From: Minwuia thermotolerans
GTDB taxonomy: Bacteria > Pseudomonadota > Alphaproteobacteria > Minwuiales > Minwuiaceae
NCBI RefSeq assembly: GCF_002924445.1
Contig: NZ_PIGG01000081.1
Span: forward strand, 1-64,000
Direction: 5' to 3'
Length of the DNA: 64,000 bases
The translations under genes and the position numbers were made by a program. The notes under the pieces were generated by a model. It was given only the letters and a program-made list of their open reading frames with translations. It had not been told where the DNA came from and searched no databases. Positions 7,547-16,856 of the stretch are shown in pieces (positions within the stretch are counted from its first letter, which is position 1; every line of letters starts with the position of its first letter).

Positions 7547-10321
7547 TCAGGCGGCCTTGCTGCCACCGCCCCGGGCCGGCGTCGGGGGCTGGATCGCCTC
7601 GGTCAGGCGGCGGCGGATGCGCTCCTGCTTTGCGCGGTCCTCGACCTTCAGACCGAACATGTCCCGAACATAGAAGACGTCGACGGCGCGCTCGCCATAG
7701 GTCGCGATCCGCGCCCGGCCGAGGTTCAGCGACAGGTCGAACAGCGCCCAGGCCACGTCGTGGACGAACCCCAGCCGGTCGCGGCCATTCACCTCGATCA
7801 CTGTCCACGTGTTGGAGGCGTTGTTGTCGATGAAGACCACCGGCTCCACAGTGAATATCTGGGTCCGCTGGGCGTAGTTCGGCTTGCGGTCGGCGATAAC
7901 CCGCGTCGGCCGCATCTCGCCCGAGAGGGTCTTGCGGATGGCGTTCTTCATCTTCTCCAGCCGCTCGGGATCGGTCAGCGGCCCTTCCTCGGCGTCCTGG
8001 ACGATGAAGCTGTCGACGGCCATGCCGTCATGGGTGGTGAAGATGCGCGCGTCGACGATGTTGACGCCGGCCACCGCCATGGCGCCGGCGATGCGCGCGA
8101 ACAGCCCAGGATGGTCGGTGGCGTAGATGACGATCTCCGTCATCGCCTTGAACTTGTCGGATCGGGCCTCGATCTCGATGTGTTTCTTCTGCTCGTCGGC
8201 GCGGCGCATGATCTCCGCGTGCCAGGCCTGGGTCTCGATATCCAGGCCCAGCCAGTAACCGTCGTAGAAGCGCTCCAGATGAGCGTCGAGCTGCCTGGTC
8301 GGCCAGTCCTTCAGCCGCTCGGCCAGATTCTGGCGCGCCTGCTTGATCCGCTCGCGGGAGGCGCGGCCGATCATGTCGCCGGACATGGCGTCCTCGGCGC
8401 GGTAGTAGAGGTCGCGCAGCAACTGACCCTTCCAGCCGTTCCAGACCCCGGGACCGACGGCGCGGATGTCGGCGACGGTCAGCACCAGCAGCAGCCGCAG
8501 CCGCTCCGGGCTCTGCACCGCGCCGACGAAATCGGCGATGGTCTTCGGGTCGGCCAGGTCGCGCTTGAAGGCGGTCGCCGACATCAGCAGGTGCCAGCGC
8601 ACCAGCCAGGCCACGGTCTCGGTCTCCGCCGCGCTCATGCCCAGCCTGGGGCAGAGCTTCTTGGCCACGCGCTCGCCGAGCACCGAGTGGTCGCCGCCCC
8701 GGCCCTTGGCGATGTCGTGCAGGAAGACCGCGACGTAGAGCACCTCGCGCGACAGCACCTTGTGAATGATCTCGGCCGAGAGCGGGTGGTCCTGCTTCAG
8801 CTTGCCCTGCTCGATCTGCCAGAGCAGGCCGACGGCGCGGATGGTGTGCTCGTCGACGGTGTAATGATGGTACATGTCGTGCTGCGTCTGGGCGACGACG
8901 CGGCCGAAATCGGTGATGAACTGGCCCAGCACGCCGGCCTCGTTCATGCGCCGGAGATGGATTTCCGGTTCCTTCTCGCCGGTCAGGATATCCATGAAGG
9001 CGCGATTGGCGACCGGGTCCTGGCGCACCGGCCGGGTGATCTTCTTGCGGTGGCGGCGCATCAGCCGGAGCGCGTTGGGGTGGATGTCCAGATCTTCGTG
9101 CTGGGCCACGCGGAAGATCCGGACCATGTCCGCCGGCTTCTCGGCGAACTGCTCCTTGTCGGTCACGTCCAACCGGCCGCCCTCGGCCACGAAACCGTCG
9201 ATCTCGCGCGTCCTGAGCCCCAGCCGCGGCAGGCGCAGCAACGGCTTGCGCTGGTTTTCCTGTTCGATCGCGGTGCAGATCACACGGGTCAGGTCGCCGA
9301 CGTCCCGCGCGGTCAGCAGGTAGTGTTTCATGAACCGCTCGATGGCCTGCGCGCCCGCGTGATCGGTATAGCCGAGCCGCTTGGCCAGGTTGGTCTGCAC
9401 GTCGAAGGTCAGCCGCTCCTCGGGCCGGTTGGCGAGCAGGTGCAGATGAAACCGCACCGTCCACAGGAAGCGCTCGGCCTTGACGAACTTGCGGTACTCG
9501 CCCTGGCTGATGACGCCTTTCTCGACCAGCTCCGAGACCCGGTCGACCTGGTAGAGATACTTGGCGACCCAGAACAGCGTGTGGAGGTCCCGCATGCCTC
9601 CCTTGCCCTCCTTCAGGTTGGGCTCGTTGACATAGCGGGAATCGCCGAAGCGCTGGTGGCGCTCGTCGCGTTCGGCCAGTTTCAGCTCGACGTAATCGAT
9701 GCCGGAACCGGCGACGACGTCCTTCTGGAAGCGGCGTTTCAACTCGGCGTAAAGGGGCTGGTTGCCATAGACGTAGCGGGCTTCCAGCAGGGCCGTCCGG
9801 ATGGTCGTGTCCTGCTTGGCCATGCGGATGCAGTCGTCGACGGTGCGGCTGGCGTGCCCGACCTTCAGCTTCAGGTCCCAGAGCATGTAGAGCATGTACT
9901 CGATCACGCTCTCCGACCAGGCGGTCTGCTTGTAGGGCATCAGGAACAGCAGATCGACGTCGGAGAACGGCGCCATCTGCCCCCGGCCGTAGCCGCCGAC
10001 AGCAACGACCGAGAGTTGTTCGCCGTCGGTCGGATTGGCCGCCGCGAAGACATCCTCGACGGCGTGGTCGTAGAGCATGGTGATGATCTGGTCGACCAGA
10101 TAGGACATGGCGCGTGCGGCCACATCGCCCGGCTCGCCCTCCAGGAACCGCTGCTCGATCTTCTGGCGGCCCTCGGCCAGGGCGTCCCGCAGGCGTTCGA
10201 ACACGGCCTGGCGCAGACTGTCGCCATCGTGCGTTTCGGCCAGACGGCGCAGATCGGCGCCGATGCTCCGGCGGTCGATGATCTCGCGCTTGTTCTTGAG
10301 CTGCTCCATGGCCGGAAACAT
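7547..10321 (-). CDS. glnD: [Protein-PII] uridylyltransferase / uridylyl-removing enzyme
   Basis: Bifunctional nitrogen sensor that adds UMP to PII proteins at low glutamine and removes it at high glutamine. The 924-residue length is typical. Domains in order: nucleotidyltransferase with GGYGRGQMAPFSDVDLLFL (about 109-127, Asp121 and Asp123 as metal ligands); a linker; an HD phosphohydrolase domain with FLHDIAKGRGGDHS; and two C-terminal ACT glutamine-sensing domains (VIYATDHPGLFARIAGAM and VEVNGRDRLGFVHDVAWAL). An alternative start at Met5 (10309) is possible; neither ATG has a clear Shine-Dalgarno. A long open frame on the opposite strand is only a GC shadow. Confidence 0.97.
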   Translation of the reverse strand: MFPAMEQLKNKREIIDRRSIGADLRRLAETHDGDSLRQAVFERLRDALAEGRQKIEQRFLEGEPGDVAARAMSYLVDQIITMLYDHAVEDVFAAANPTDGEQLSVVAVGGYGRGQMAPFSDVDLLFLMPYKQTAWSESVIEYMLYMLWDLKLKVGHASRTVDDCIRMAKQDTTIRTALLEARYVYGNQPLYAELKRRFQKDVVAGSGIDYVELKLAERDERHQRFGDSRYVNEPNLKEGKGGMRDLHTLFWVAKYLYQVDRVSELVEKGVISQGEYRKFVKAERFLWTVRFHLHLLANRPEERLTFDVQTNLAKRLGYTDHAGAQAIERFMKHYLLTARDVGDLTRVICTAIEQENQRKPLLRLPRLGLRTREIDGFVAEGGRLDVTDKEQFAEKPADMVRIFRVAQHEDLDIHPNALRLMRRHRKKITRPVRQDPVANRAFMDILTGEKEPEIHLRRMNEAGVLGQFITDFGRVVAQTQHDMYHHYTVDEHTIRAVGLLWQIEQGKLKQDHPLSAEIIHKVLSREVLYVAVFLHDIAKGRGGDHSVLGERVAKKLCPRLGMSAAETETVAWLVRWHLLMSATAFKRDLADPKTIADFVGAVQSPERLRLLLVLTVADIRAVGPGVWNGWKGQLLRDLYYRAEDAMSGDMIGRASRERIKQARQNLAERLKDWPTRQLDAHLERFYDGYWLGLDIETQAWHAEIMRRADEQKKHIEIEARSDKFKAMTEIVIYATDHPGLFARIAGAMAVAGVNIVDARIFTTHDGMAVDSFIVQDAEEGPLTDPERLEKMKNAIRKTLSGEMRPTRVIADRKPNYAQRTQIFTVEPVVFIDNNASNTWTVIEVNGRDRLGFVHDVAWALFDLSLNLGRARIATYGERAVDVFYVRDMFGLKVEDRAKQERIRRRLTEAIQPPTPARGGGSKAA

Positions 10322-10366
10322 AGCAAAGCGCCGGCGGATTGACAGGGTGGTGGGGCCGGCCGCCGG

Positions 10367-10903
10367 TCAGGCGGCGTCTTCGTCCTCGACCTCGACGGCC
10401 TCCCGGTCGGAAGCGCGGCGGCGGGGCGCGTCCTCCGGCGGATTCTTGCGGCGGCGGCGGTCGGGTCCGAAATAGTCTTCGGTCTTCACGAAGGGACGGG
10501 CGCGTTCGATCACCGCGCTCAGCCGGTCGGCCAGGATGGTGACAGAGATCGGCTTGGCGACATACTCATTGATGCCGGCCTCGCGGGCGGCGACCACGTT
10601 CTTCTGCTCGCTGTGCGCCGAAACCATGATGATCGGCAGATAGGGATTGGGCGAGTCGCCTGCGGTGCGCAGGAACCTGGCGAGGCTTATGCCGTCCATG
10701 CCCTCCATCCTGTGATCCAGCAGCAGGATGTCGGGCAGGGCGCCGCGCATGTCGGCCAGCGCCTGCTCCGCGGTTTCCGCCTCGAAGATGTCGCGCACGC
10801 CCATGCTGCGCAGCATGCGGCTCAGCATGGTCCGCGTGGGCTTGTTGTCGTCGACGATCAGCATCGACAGGTTGGAGAGATCGAGCATGCCGCGTCGTGC
10901 CAT
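10367..10903 (-). CDS. Single-domain response regulator with C-terminal DYFGPDRR tail
   Basis: 178-residue CheY-like receiver protein. Acidic pocket Asp18/Asp19 (MLIVDDNK), phosphoacceptor Asp63 (ILLLDHRMEGMDG), and Lys117 (YVAKPIS) are all present. After the receiver comes a short basic/acidic tail containing DYFGPDRRRRK, with no DNA-binding domain. The start is the ATG at 10903, preceded by GGGAGG at good spacing; a longer frame to 10939 would overlap the upstream gene. It is adjacent to a paralogous regulator with the same tail motif. The partner kinase is not in the window. Confidence 0.88.
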   Translation of the reverse strand: MARRGMLDLSNLSMLIVDDNKPTRTMLSRMLRSMGVRDIFEAETAEQALADMRGALPDILLLDHRMEGMDGISLARFLRTAGDSPNPYLPIIMVSAHSEQKNVVAAREAGINEYVAKPISVTILADRLSAVIERARPFVKTEDYFGPDRRRRKNPPEDAPRRRASDREAVEVEDEDAA

Positions 10904-10904
10904 C

Positions 10905-11534
10905 TCAGCCTCCCGCCGTCCGGATCCGGGAGTCGTCATCGTCGGGCCGGTCGGCCGCGAACATCTCCGCCTCGATCTGGTCCGTGGCCAGGCTGTCCAG
11001 CCGATCCACGGCGCGCCGGCGTTCGCCGGTGTCGGCCAGGCTTTCCATGGCCAGGATGCCGATGCCGCCGGTGGGTACGATGCCGCCGCCCTCGCGGCGG
11101 TCGGGTCCGAAATAGTCCTTGGTACGCACGAAATTCTTCGGATTCAGGATGAGGTCGGCCAGGCGCGTCGAGACGACCTTGGCGGACACGGGTTTGACGA
11201 CGATATCGTTCACGCCGGCGTTGGTGGCGTTGATGATGGTGTGCTTGTCGGCGTAGCCGGTGATCATCAGGATCGGGACGAACGGGTTCGGACTGTCCTC
11301 GCTGACCCGGACAAGGCGCGTGAATTCGGTGCCGGTGATCGGCGCCATCTGGTGGTCGACGATGACGATGTCGTAGCGGGTCTTGTGGAGCAGCTGGAAA
11401 CCGCTGGCCCCGTCCTCGGCCTGAACGATCTCGCGCACGCCGATCGACCGCAGGATCTGCGTCAGCAGCGATCTCATGTGACGATTGTCGTCAATGAGCA
11501 TGATCTTCAGCATGCTGAGGTCGAGAAATTTCAC
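10905..11534 (-). CDS. Single-domain response regulator with C-terminal DYFGPDRR tail (paralog)
   Basis: 209-residue receiver protein with Asp15/Asp16 (IMLIDDNR), phosphoacceptor Asp60 (IVIVDHQMAP) and Lys114 (IVVKPVS). The tail holds TKDYFGPDRREGG followed by a low-complexity acidic end. The GTG at 11534 is chosen as start because AGGAG lies 5 bases upstream; the in-frame ATG at 11597 gives an alanine/arginine leader with no family match. It precedes its paralog by 1 base, so they form an operon. The pair probably arose by tandem duplication; the shared tail suggests a common partner. Confidence 0.85.
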   Translation of the reverse strand: MKFLDLSMLKIMLIDDNRHMRSLLTQILRSIGVREIVQAEDGASGFQLLHKTRYDIVIVDHQMAPITGTEFTRLVRVSEDSPNPFVPILMITGYADKHTIINATNAGVNDIVVKPVSAKVVSTRLADLILNPKNFVRTKDYFGPDRREGGGIVPTGGIGILAMESLADTGERRRAVDRLDSLATDQIEAEMFAADRPDDDDSRIRTAGG

Positions 11535-11705
11535 GTCCGCTCCTGCCGCTGGCGCGGTATCCGCACGATCTGCCCTTGCCGGCGCGCGCCTTGCCACGCT
11601 CCGGCCATCCGCAATCTAGCGGTAAAGACTTGATGAACCGTAAATCACGGATGGGGAGGCGGCACCGCCTCGACGCCCTGGCCGTCGCCTGCCGGGACGC
11701 GGTCC

Positions 11706-13160
11706 TTACGCGAACATCGGTGGCCGCCGGAAGCCGCCCAGGGCCGTCTCCAGATGACGGGCGACGTCGAGGGCGGTGCGATCCTCCAGGAAGTTGGCGA
11801 CGATCTGGACGCCGACGGGCAGACCCTCGCTTGTCGTCCCGATCGGCACCACCGCAGCAGGCAGGTAGACGCCGCAGGTCATGCCGCACCAGACGATCAT
11901 GTCCGTGTAATCGCGGGCCTTGCCGTTGATGGTCACCTTGCGGCCCTGGAAGTCTTTCGAATGGTCGTGGGGAATCGCCGAGCGCGGCATCACCGGGCAG
12001 AGCAGAACGTCGTGCTCGCCGAAGAACTGCCGCCAGACCTCCCGCAGCCGGGCGCGGCGCTCGTTCAGCGCGATCCAGGCGGCGTGGTCCATCACCGCGG
12101 CGCGCGCGAAGATGCCGGCGTGAGAGTTGTCGTCCGCATCGGGCGGGCTGTCGCGCAACCGGCGGCGCAGCCCTTCCGGCAGGCCGGCGCCCAGTTCGCC
12201 CGCCAGCAGCGAGTAGTAGATCTCGTGGCTCTCCGCCATGTCGATATCCGGTCGGGCGTCGCGGGCGACCATGGCGCCGGCGTCGGCGAGGGCGTCGCCG
12301 GCCTGCTCGATCAGGGCCGCGACTTCCCGGTCGACCTCGCAGAAGGCGTCGTCCGACCAGACGGCGACGCGATAGTCCGCGACCCGTTCCCGCCGGGGCT
12401 TCGCCAGGTCCAGCTTCCAGCCGGGCGCGTCGAACTCGTCGGCGCCCGCCAGGATGTCCAGCGCCAGCTCCAGGTCCTCGACATTGCGCGCGAGCGGCCC
12501 GGCGACGCCGATGTCCGCGCCGCTCAGATTGCCGGGCGGACCGGGGATGTGGCCGCGGATCGGGACGATGCCGAAGCTGGGCTTCAGGCCCGTGACCCCG
12601 CAGAAATGGGCCGGATTGCGGATCGAGCCGCCGATGTCGGAGCCGAGTTCCAGTGCGGTGAACCCGGACGCCAGCGACGCCGCCGACCCGCCCGACGATC
12701 CGCCCGGCGCGCGGCCCAGGTCCCAGGGATTGTTGGTCGTGCCGTAGACGTCATTGTAGCTTTGCAGGTCGCCCGCCCAGATCGGCGTGTTGGTCTTGCC
12801 GTAGACGATGGCGCCAGCCTCGATCAGCCGCTCCACCGAGGTGGCGTGACGTGCCGGCACATGGTCCTTCAGTTCCGGCGCGCCGGCGGTGCAGGGCATG
12901 CCGACGACCTCGAAAGTGTCCTTGATCGTGATCGGCAGGCCATGCAGCGGGCCCCAGCTCTCGCCGCGCGCGGTGGCCGCGTCCGCGGCATCCGCTCTTG
13001 CCCGCGCCGCTTCGATATCGGTGGCGACCACCGCGTTGATCGTCCCGTTGTGGGCCTCGACGCGCCCCAGATAGTGGTCCAGCAGTTCGCCCGAACCGAA
13101 TTCTTTGGCACGCATGGCCTCGACAAGCTGCTTCGCGCCCCGGTATTCGATATCCGCCAT
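11706..13160 (-). CDS. Amidase-signature family hydrolase
   Basis: 484-residue amidase with the Ser-cisSer-Lys triad: Lys80 in LPITIKDTF, the glycine/serine loop APGGSSGGSA (151-160, cis-serine near 155-156), and the nucleophile Ser179 in DIGGSIRNPA. Length is normal. The start has GAGG upstream. The substrate cannot be assigned: the family includes acyl amidases, GatA and others, but there is no gatB/C nearby, so a tRNA amidotransferase role is unlikely. A monocistronic minus-strand gene. Confidence 0.88.
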   Translation of the reverse strand: MADIEYRGAKQLVEAMRAKEFGSGELLDHYLGRVEAHNGTINAVVATDIEAARARADAADAATARGESWGPLHGLPITIKDTFEVVGMPCTAGAPELKDHVPARHATSVERLIEAGAIVYGKTNTPIWAGDLQSYNDVYGTTNNPWDLGRAPGGSSGGSAASLASGFTALELGSDIGGSIRNPAHFCGVTGLKPSFGIVPIRGHIPGPPGNLSGADIGVAGPLARNVEDLELALDILAGADEFDAPGWKLDLAKPRRERVADYRVAVWSDDAFCEVDREVAALIEQAGDALADAGAMVARDARPDIDMAESHEIYYSLLAGELGAGLPEGLRRRLRDSPPDADDNSHAGIFARAAVMDHAAWIALNERRARLREVWRQFFGEHDVLLCPVMPRSAIPHDHSKDFQGRKVTINGKARDYTDMIVWCGMTCGVYLPAAVVPIGTTSEGLPVGVQIVANFLEDRTALDVARHLETALGGFRRPPMFA

Positions 13161-13250
13161 GATCGTCGCCCTCCCCAGAACCGTCCGGCTTCATCCGTTG
13201 CCCGGAAGCATGCCGCCGCGAGGCGTGTCTGTCCATCGCTGGCCGGTCCG

Positions 13251-13592
13251 ATGACGCCGCGCCTGCGCGCCGACATCTGGGTCTCGGCCTACATGAAGAC
13301 GGTACGGCTGCATGGCGGGTTCGCCTATCTGGTCCAGCGGGGCCACGAGGAGGCGGGCAGCGTGCTGCTCAAGATCGAGCGGCCCGAAGGCGGCCGCATG
13401 GTGCTATCGCCCGGCTATGTGGACGGGGAGCGGGTGTGGATGAAATCCACCGGTCCGGAGGCGGTATCGGACGCGGATGCCGAAAGCTATATTCGCCGCC
13501 GCCTGGCGACGGACCCGGACCTCTGGGTCGTCGAGGTGGAGGATCAGCAGGGCCGGCATTTCCTCGCCGAGCCCGTCGAAGGGGAGGACTGA
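13251..13592 (+). CDS. DUF1491 family protein
   Basis: 113-residue small protein of unknown function, typical of Alphaproteobacteria. Recognisable family features are the N-terminal RLRADIWVSAYMKTVRLHGG, VQRGHEEAGSVLLKI and the C-terminal DLWVVEVEDQQGRHFL. ATG at 13251 chosen; the frame is open far upstream, but that part is antisense to the amidase gene. It ends 5 bases before a HAD hydrolase gene and is probably cotranscribed. Confidence 0.85.
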   Translation: MTPRLRADIWVSAYMKTVRLHGGFAYLVQRGHEEAGSVLLKIERPEGGRMVLSPGYVDGERVWMKSTGPEAVSDADAESYIRRRLATDPDLWVVEVEDQQGRHFLAEPVEGED

Positions 13593-13597
13593 GGCGC

Positions 13598-14248
13598 ATG
13601 GGCATCGAGGCGGTGATCTGGGATTTCGGGGGCGTGTTCACCACCAGCCCCTTCGACCGGTTCGCGATATTCGAGACGGAGCGCGGCCTGCCGAAGGATT
13701 TCATCCGCACGATCAACGCCACGAATCCCGATGCCAACGCCTGGGCGCGCTTCGAGCGCTCCGAAATCTCCCTGGATGAGTTCGACGAGGCCTTTCTGGC
13801 CGAAGCCGCCGCCGCCGGTCACGAGGTCCGCGGCAAGGAAATCGTCGCGCTGCTTTCCGGCACGGTGCGCCCGGAGATGGTCCGCGCGCTGGACCGCATC
13901 CTGGCGCACGGCATCCGTTGCGCCTGCATCACCAACAATGTCCGCGCCGGTCAGGGGCCCGGCATTTCGGCCGACGCGGAAACCGCGGCGGCGGTGGCCG
14001 ATGTCATGTCCCGTTTCGAGCTGATCGTGGAAAGCTCCAAGGTCGGCGTGCGCAAGCCGGACCCGAAGATCTATCGGCATGCCCTGGGCGAACTGGGCGT
14101 GGCGGCCGAAGCTGCCGTCTATCTCGACGATCTCGGCGTCAACCTGAAGCCGGCGCGCCAGCTCGGCATGCAGACGATCAAGGTCCTCGGCCCGGAGCAG
14201 GCGCTGGGCGAGCTGGAAGCGATCGTGGGTATTGATCTGAGAGCGTAG
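13598..14248 (+). CDS. HAD-superfamily (HAD-IA) hydrolase
   Basis: 216-residue haloacid-dehalogenase-type phosphatase. Motif I is WDFGGVFT: the second aspartate of the usual DxD position is a glycine, as in the epoxide-hydrolase N-domain/HAD-IA subgroup. Motif II is ITNN, motif III VGVRKPDPKIY, and motif IV VYLDDLGVNLKPA. The helical cap lies between motifs I and II. The substrate is unknown. It follows DUF1491 after 5 bases and ends before a convergent thiamin importer. Confidence 0.85.
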   Translation: MGIEAVIWDFGGVFTTSPFDRFAIFETERGLPKDFIRTINATNPDANAWARFERSEISLDEFDEAFLAEAAAAGHEVRGKEIVALLSGTVRPEMVRALDRILAHGIRCACITNNVRAGQGPGISADAETAAAVADVMSRFELIVESSKVGVRKPDPKIYRHALGELGVAAEAAVYLDDLGVNLKPARQLGMQTIKVLGPEQALGELEAIVGIDLRA

Positions 14249-14300
14249 CTTGCCCGGTGCCGGGTCCTGCGCGACGCATGAGCGGCGGCTTGGGACCCAC

Positions 14301-14345
14301 GCCTGAGCCCATCCGGCCGCGCCGCGTCTGCGCCAAGGCTCAGGC
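14301..14345. terminator. Possible bidirectional terminator hairpin
   Basis: Perfect 9-bp inverted repeat GCCTGAGCC (14301-14309) / GGCTCAGGC (14337-14345) with a 27-base loop, in the 142-base gap between the convergent HAD and ThiY genes. No T-run. It could instead be a dispersed repeat. Confidence 0.35.
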
Positions 14346-14390
14346 ACGGACCCCGGATCGGGCCTTGCGGCCCGTGCGGGGCGCGGGAGG

Positions 14391-15326
14391 CTACCTCAGC
14401 TCCACCGCATAGGCCTCGGCCGGTTCCGCTTCCCCGATCAGGCCCTGGTGCTTCAGGAACTTCGCGAACTCGTCGTAGCGGCGGCGGTCCAGCGCCCGCG
14501 GACGCAGCGCAAAGCGGGGCAGCGTGTCGGCCCAGGCGCGGCGGTTGAGTTCGTCGTCCAGGTCCGGGTTCTGCTGCAGGAACAGCGCCCAGGCCTTCTC
14601 GGGTTCGTTGACCATGTACTGGACAGCGGCCTCGATGGCGTCGAGGAAGGCGAGGTAGCGCGGATCGTCCACGGTGTCCTTGTGAGCCACCAGGATCAGC
14701 TCGTCATAGGCCGGCACGCCTTCGGCCTCGACGTAGAAGGCGCGGCCCGGGCGGCCGACGATGTCCATCTGGTTGAGCTCGAAATTGCGGAAGGCGCCGA
14801 TCACGGCGTCGACCTGCCCGGAGATCAGCGAGGGCGAGAGCGAAAAGTTGACGTTCACCAGCTCGATGTCGTCCATCGTCAGGCCGTGGCGCGCGAGCAT
14901 GGCAGAGAGCATCGCGTCCTCGAAGCCGCCGACGGAGAAACCGACCTTGCGCCCCTTCAGGTCCGCAATGGATTCGACCGGCCCGTCCGCCAGCACCACC
15001 AGTGCGTTGAGCGGCGTCGCCACCAGCGTGCCTATGCGCCGCAGCGGCAGGCCCCGGTCGACCTGCAGGTGCAGCTGCGGCTGATAGGAAATAGCGATCT
15101 CCGCCTGCTTCGCCGCGACCAGCTTGGGCGGGTCGTTGGGGTCGGCGGGGGCGATGAACTCGACCTCCAGACCGCGCTTCTCGAACTCGCCCAGCGCCTG
15201 CGCCACGTAGAGCGGGCCGTGATCGGGATTGACGAACCAGTCCAGCAGCACCGTCATCTTCTGGGCGCTGGCGGTCCCGGTCGAGAGCGCAAGGGCGGCG
15301 CAGGCGGCGAGGATCAGGCGTTTCAT
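14391..15326 (-). CDS. thiY: NMT1/THI5-like ABC transporter substrate-binding protein (thiamin pyrimidine precursor)
   Basis: 311-residue periplasmic binding protein with a cleavable signal peptide (MKRLILAACAALALSTGTASA). The mature part starts KMTVLLDWFVNPDHGPLYVA, the NMT1/THI5 signature for binding HMP-type pyrimidines. Later conserved segments include GRKVGFSVGGFEDAM and GQVDAVIGAFRNFE. The last gene of a riboswitch-controlled thiXYZ-type operon; it overlaps the permease gene by 4 bases. The riboswitch context supports a thiamin-precursor ligand (such as formylaminopyrimidine), which is inference. Confidence 0.88.
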   Translation of the reverse strand: MKRLILAACAALALSTGTASAQKMTVLLDWFVNPDHGPLYVAQALGEFEKRGLEVEFIAPADPNDPPKLVAAKQAEIAISYQPQLHLQVDRGLPLRRIGTLVATPLNALVVLADGPVESIADLKGRKVGFSVGGFEDAMLSAMLARHGLTMDDIELVNVNFSLSPSLISGQVDAVIGAFRNFELNQMDIVGRPGRAFYVEAEGVPAYDELILVAHKDTVDDPRYLAFLDAIEAAVQYMVNEPEKAWALFLQQNPDLDDELNRRAWADTLPRFALRPRALDRRRYDEFAKFLKHQGLIGEAEPAEAYAVELR

Positions 15327-16096
15327 CGTTTCGGTTCTCCTTGATCGGAAGCGAAGCTGTCGGGTTGCCAGGGCAGGGCGAGGCGCAGCAGGCGGTCGAC
15401 CGCGAGCCAGAGCAGCACGGCGAAGAGCGCGAGCACGAACAGCGCGGCGAACATCAGGTCGATCTGCATCCGGGCATTGGCGTGCAGCATCAGGTAGCCG
15501 AGGCCGGCGCTGGAGCCGACCCATTCGCCGACCACCGCGCCGATGGGCGCGACGCCCGCCGCCACCCTGAGCCCGGAGCCGAGCGCCGGCAGAGCGGCCG
15601 GGATGCGGATGCGCCAGATCAGCGCCAGCCGGCCTGCGTCCATGGTCCGCGCCAGTTCGATCCAGCCGGGATCCGTGCGGCGCAGGCCGTCCAGGAAAGC
15701 GGTGGTGACGGGAAAGAAGATGATCAGCGTGGCCATGGCGACCTTCGACCATATGCCATAGCCGAGCCAGAGCACCAGCAGCGGCGCCAGGGCGAAGACC
15801 GGCAAGGCCTGGGAGGCGATCAGCACCGGCAGACCGAAGCGGCGCACCAGCGGCATGCTGTGCACCAGCAATGCCGAGGCGCAGCCGATCGCCGTGCCCA
15901 GCAAGAGGCCGAGAACGATCTCCAGCGCCGTCGTGCCGAGATGCTCCAGGATCAGGGCGTGGCGGGCGACAAGGGTCTCCATCACGCGCAGCGGTCCCGG
16001 TAGCAGAAAGGGCTCGATGCCGGACAGATCGACATAGAGCGCCCAGGCCGCGACCAGCACGGCAAGGGTCAGCAGGCCGCTGGCCAGAGGCTTCAT
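15323..16096 (-). CDS. thiX: ABC transporter permease, thiamin-precursor uptake
   Basis: 257-residue BPD_transp_1 inner-membrane permease. An N-terminal membrane helix (LLTLAVLVAAWALYV) is followed by about five more, and by the EAA-type loop contacting the ATPase around TMDAGRLALIWRIRIPAALP. The C-terminus is basic and cytoplasmic. It overlaps both neighbours by 4 bases (ATGA), so the whole importer is coupled and governed by the upstream TPP riboswitch. Confidence 0.9.
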   Translation of the reverse strand: MKPLASGLLTLAVLVAAWALYVDLSGIEPFLLPGPLRVMETLVARHALILEHLGTTALEIVLGLLLGTAIGCASALLVHSMPLVRRFGLPVLIASQALPVFALAPLLVLWLGYGIWSKVAMATLIIFFPVTTAFLDGLRRTDPGWIELARTMDAGRLALIWRIRIPAALPALGSGLRVAAGVAPIGAVVGEWVGSSAGLGYLMLHANARMQIDLMFAALFVLALFAVLLWLAVDRLLRLALPWQPDSFASDQGEPKR

Positions 16097-16845
16097 GCCG
16101 CCTGCTCCACGCCCAGCGCCTCGACAATTCGCCGCCAGAGCGTCTGCGCCTCGACGCTGTCGGGCGCGCGGGGTTTCCCGCTTTCGGGTCGGATATCCAG
16201 GACCGGCCGCGCCGGCGCGCCGGCGAGGACGACGATCCGGTCCGCCAGGCGGATCGCCTCGAACGGCTCGTGGGTCACCATCACGACCGTGCGGCCGGCC
16301 AGCAGCCGCAGTCCCAGGTCCTGAAGCCGCAGCCGGGTCAGCGCGTCGACGGCCGAATAGGGCTCGTCCATCAGGACGACCGGCCGGTCTTCCATCAGGG
16401 TGCGGGCCAGCGCCGCCCGCTGGCGCATGCCACCCGAGAGCTGCGCCGGCCGTTTCGCCGCCGCGTCGGCCAGGCCCACCGTCGCCAGCATCTCGCCGAT
16501 GCGGCCGGGGTCGGGGTGCGCGCCGCGCAGCCGGTGGCCCAGGGCGACATTCCCGGCCACCGTGAGCCAGGGCAGCAGCAGGTCCGACTGGGCCATGAAG
16601 GCGATCCGGCCGGCCAGCGGCTGGCCGTCATGGGCCAGGATCGCGCCCGGGCCGTCGAGCAGGCCGGCAATGCGGCGCAGCAGGGTCGACTTGCCGACGC
16701 CGCTCATGCCCAGCAGCACGGTCGTCTCGGCGCCCGTCAGGTCGAGGTCCAGCCGGTCGAGGATGGGGCGGCCGCCATAGGCGACGCCCACATCGCGTAT
16801 CGCCAGCCCGGGCGCGGCGCCCCGGGGCGTTTGGCCAGAGGCCAT
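16093..16845 (-). CDS. thiZ: ABC transporter ATP-binding protein, thiamin-precursor uptake
   Basis: 250-residue ATPase that powers the importer. Walker [11 protein letters not shown]-loop in [11 protein letters not shown], signature [15 protein letters not shown], Walker [13 protein letters not shown] and switch histidine in VMVTHEP. The start at 16845 is chosen because GGAAAGG lies just upstream; the frame continues through the riboswitch, which is not coding. First gene of the operon, so riboswitch folding would directly affect its ribosome-binding site. Confidence 0.92.
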   Translation of the reverse strand: MASGQTPRGAAPGLAIRDVGVAYGGRPILDRLDLDLTGAETTVLLGMSGVGKSTLLRRIAGLLDGPGAILAHDGQPLAGRIAFMAQSDLLLPWLTVAGNVALGHRLRGAHPDPGRIGEMLATVGLADAAAKRPAQLSGGMRQRAALARTLMEDRPVVLMDEPYSAVDALTRLRLQDLGLRLLAGRTVVMVTHEPFEAIRLADRIVVLAGAPARPVLDIRPESGKPRAPDSVEAQTLWRRIVEALGVEQAA

Positions 16846-16856
16846 CGGAACCTTTC

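Noticed and set aside
6224-10342. 1372-codon open frame on the plus strand
   Set aside because: It lies antisense to glnD, the dioxygenase and the metallopeptidase; the long frame is a known artefact of high GC codon use, and its translation has no recognisable motifs.
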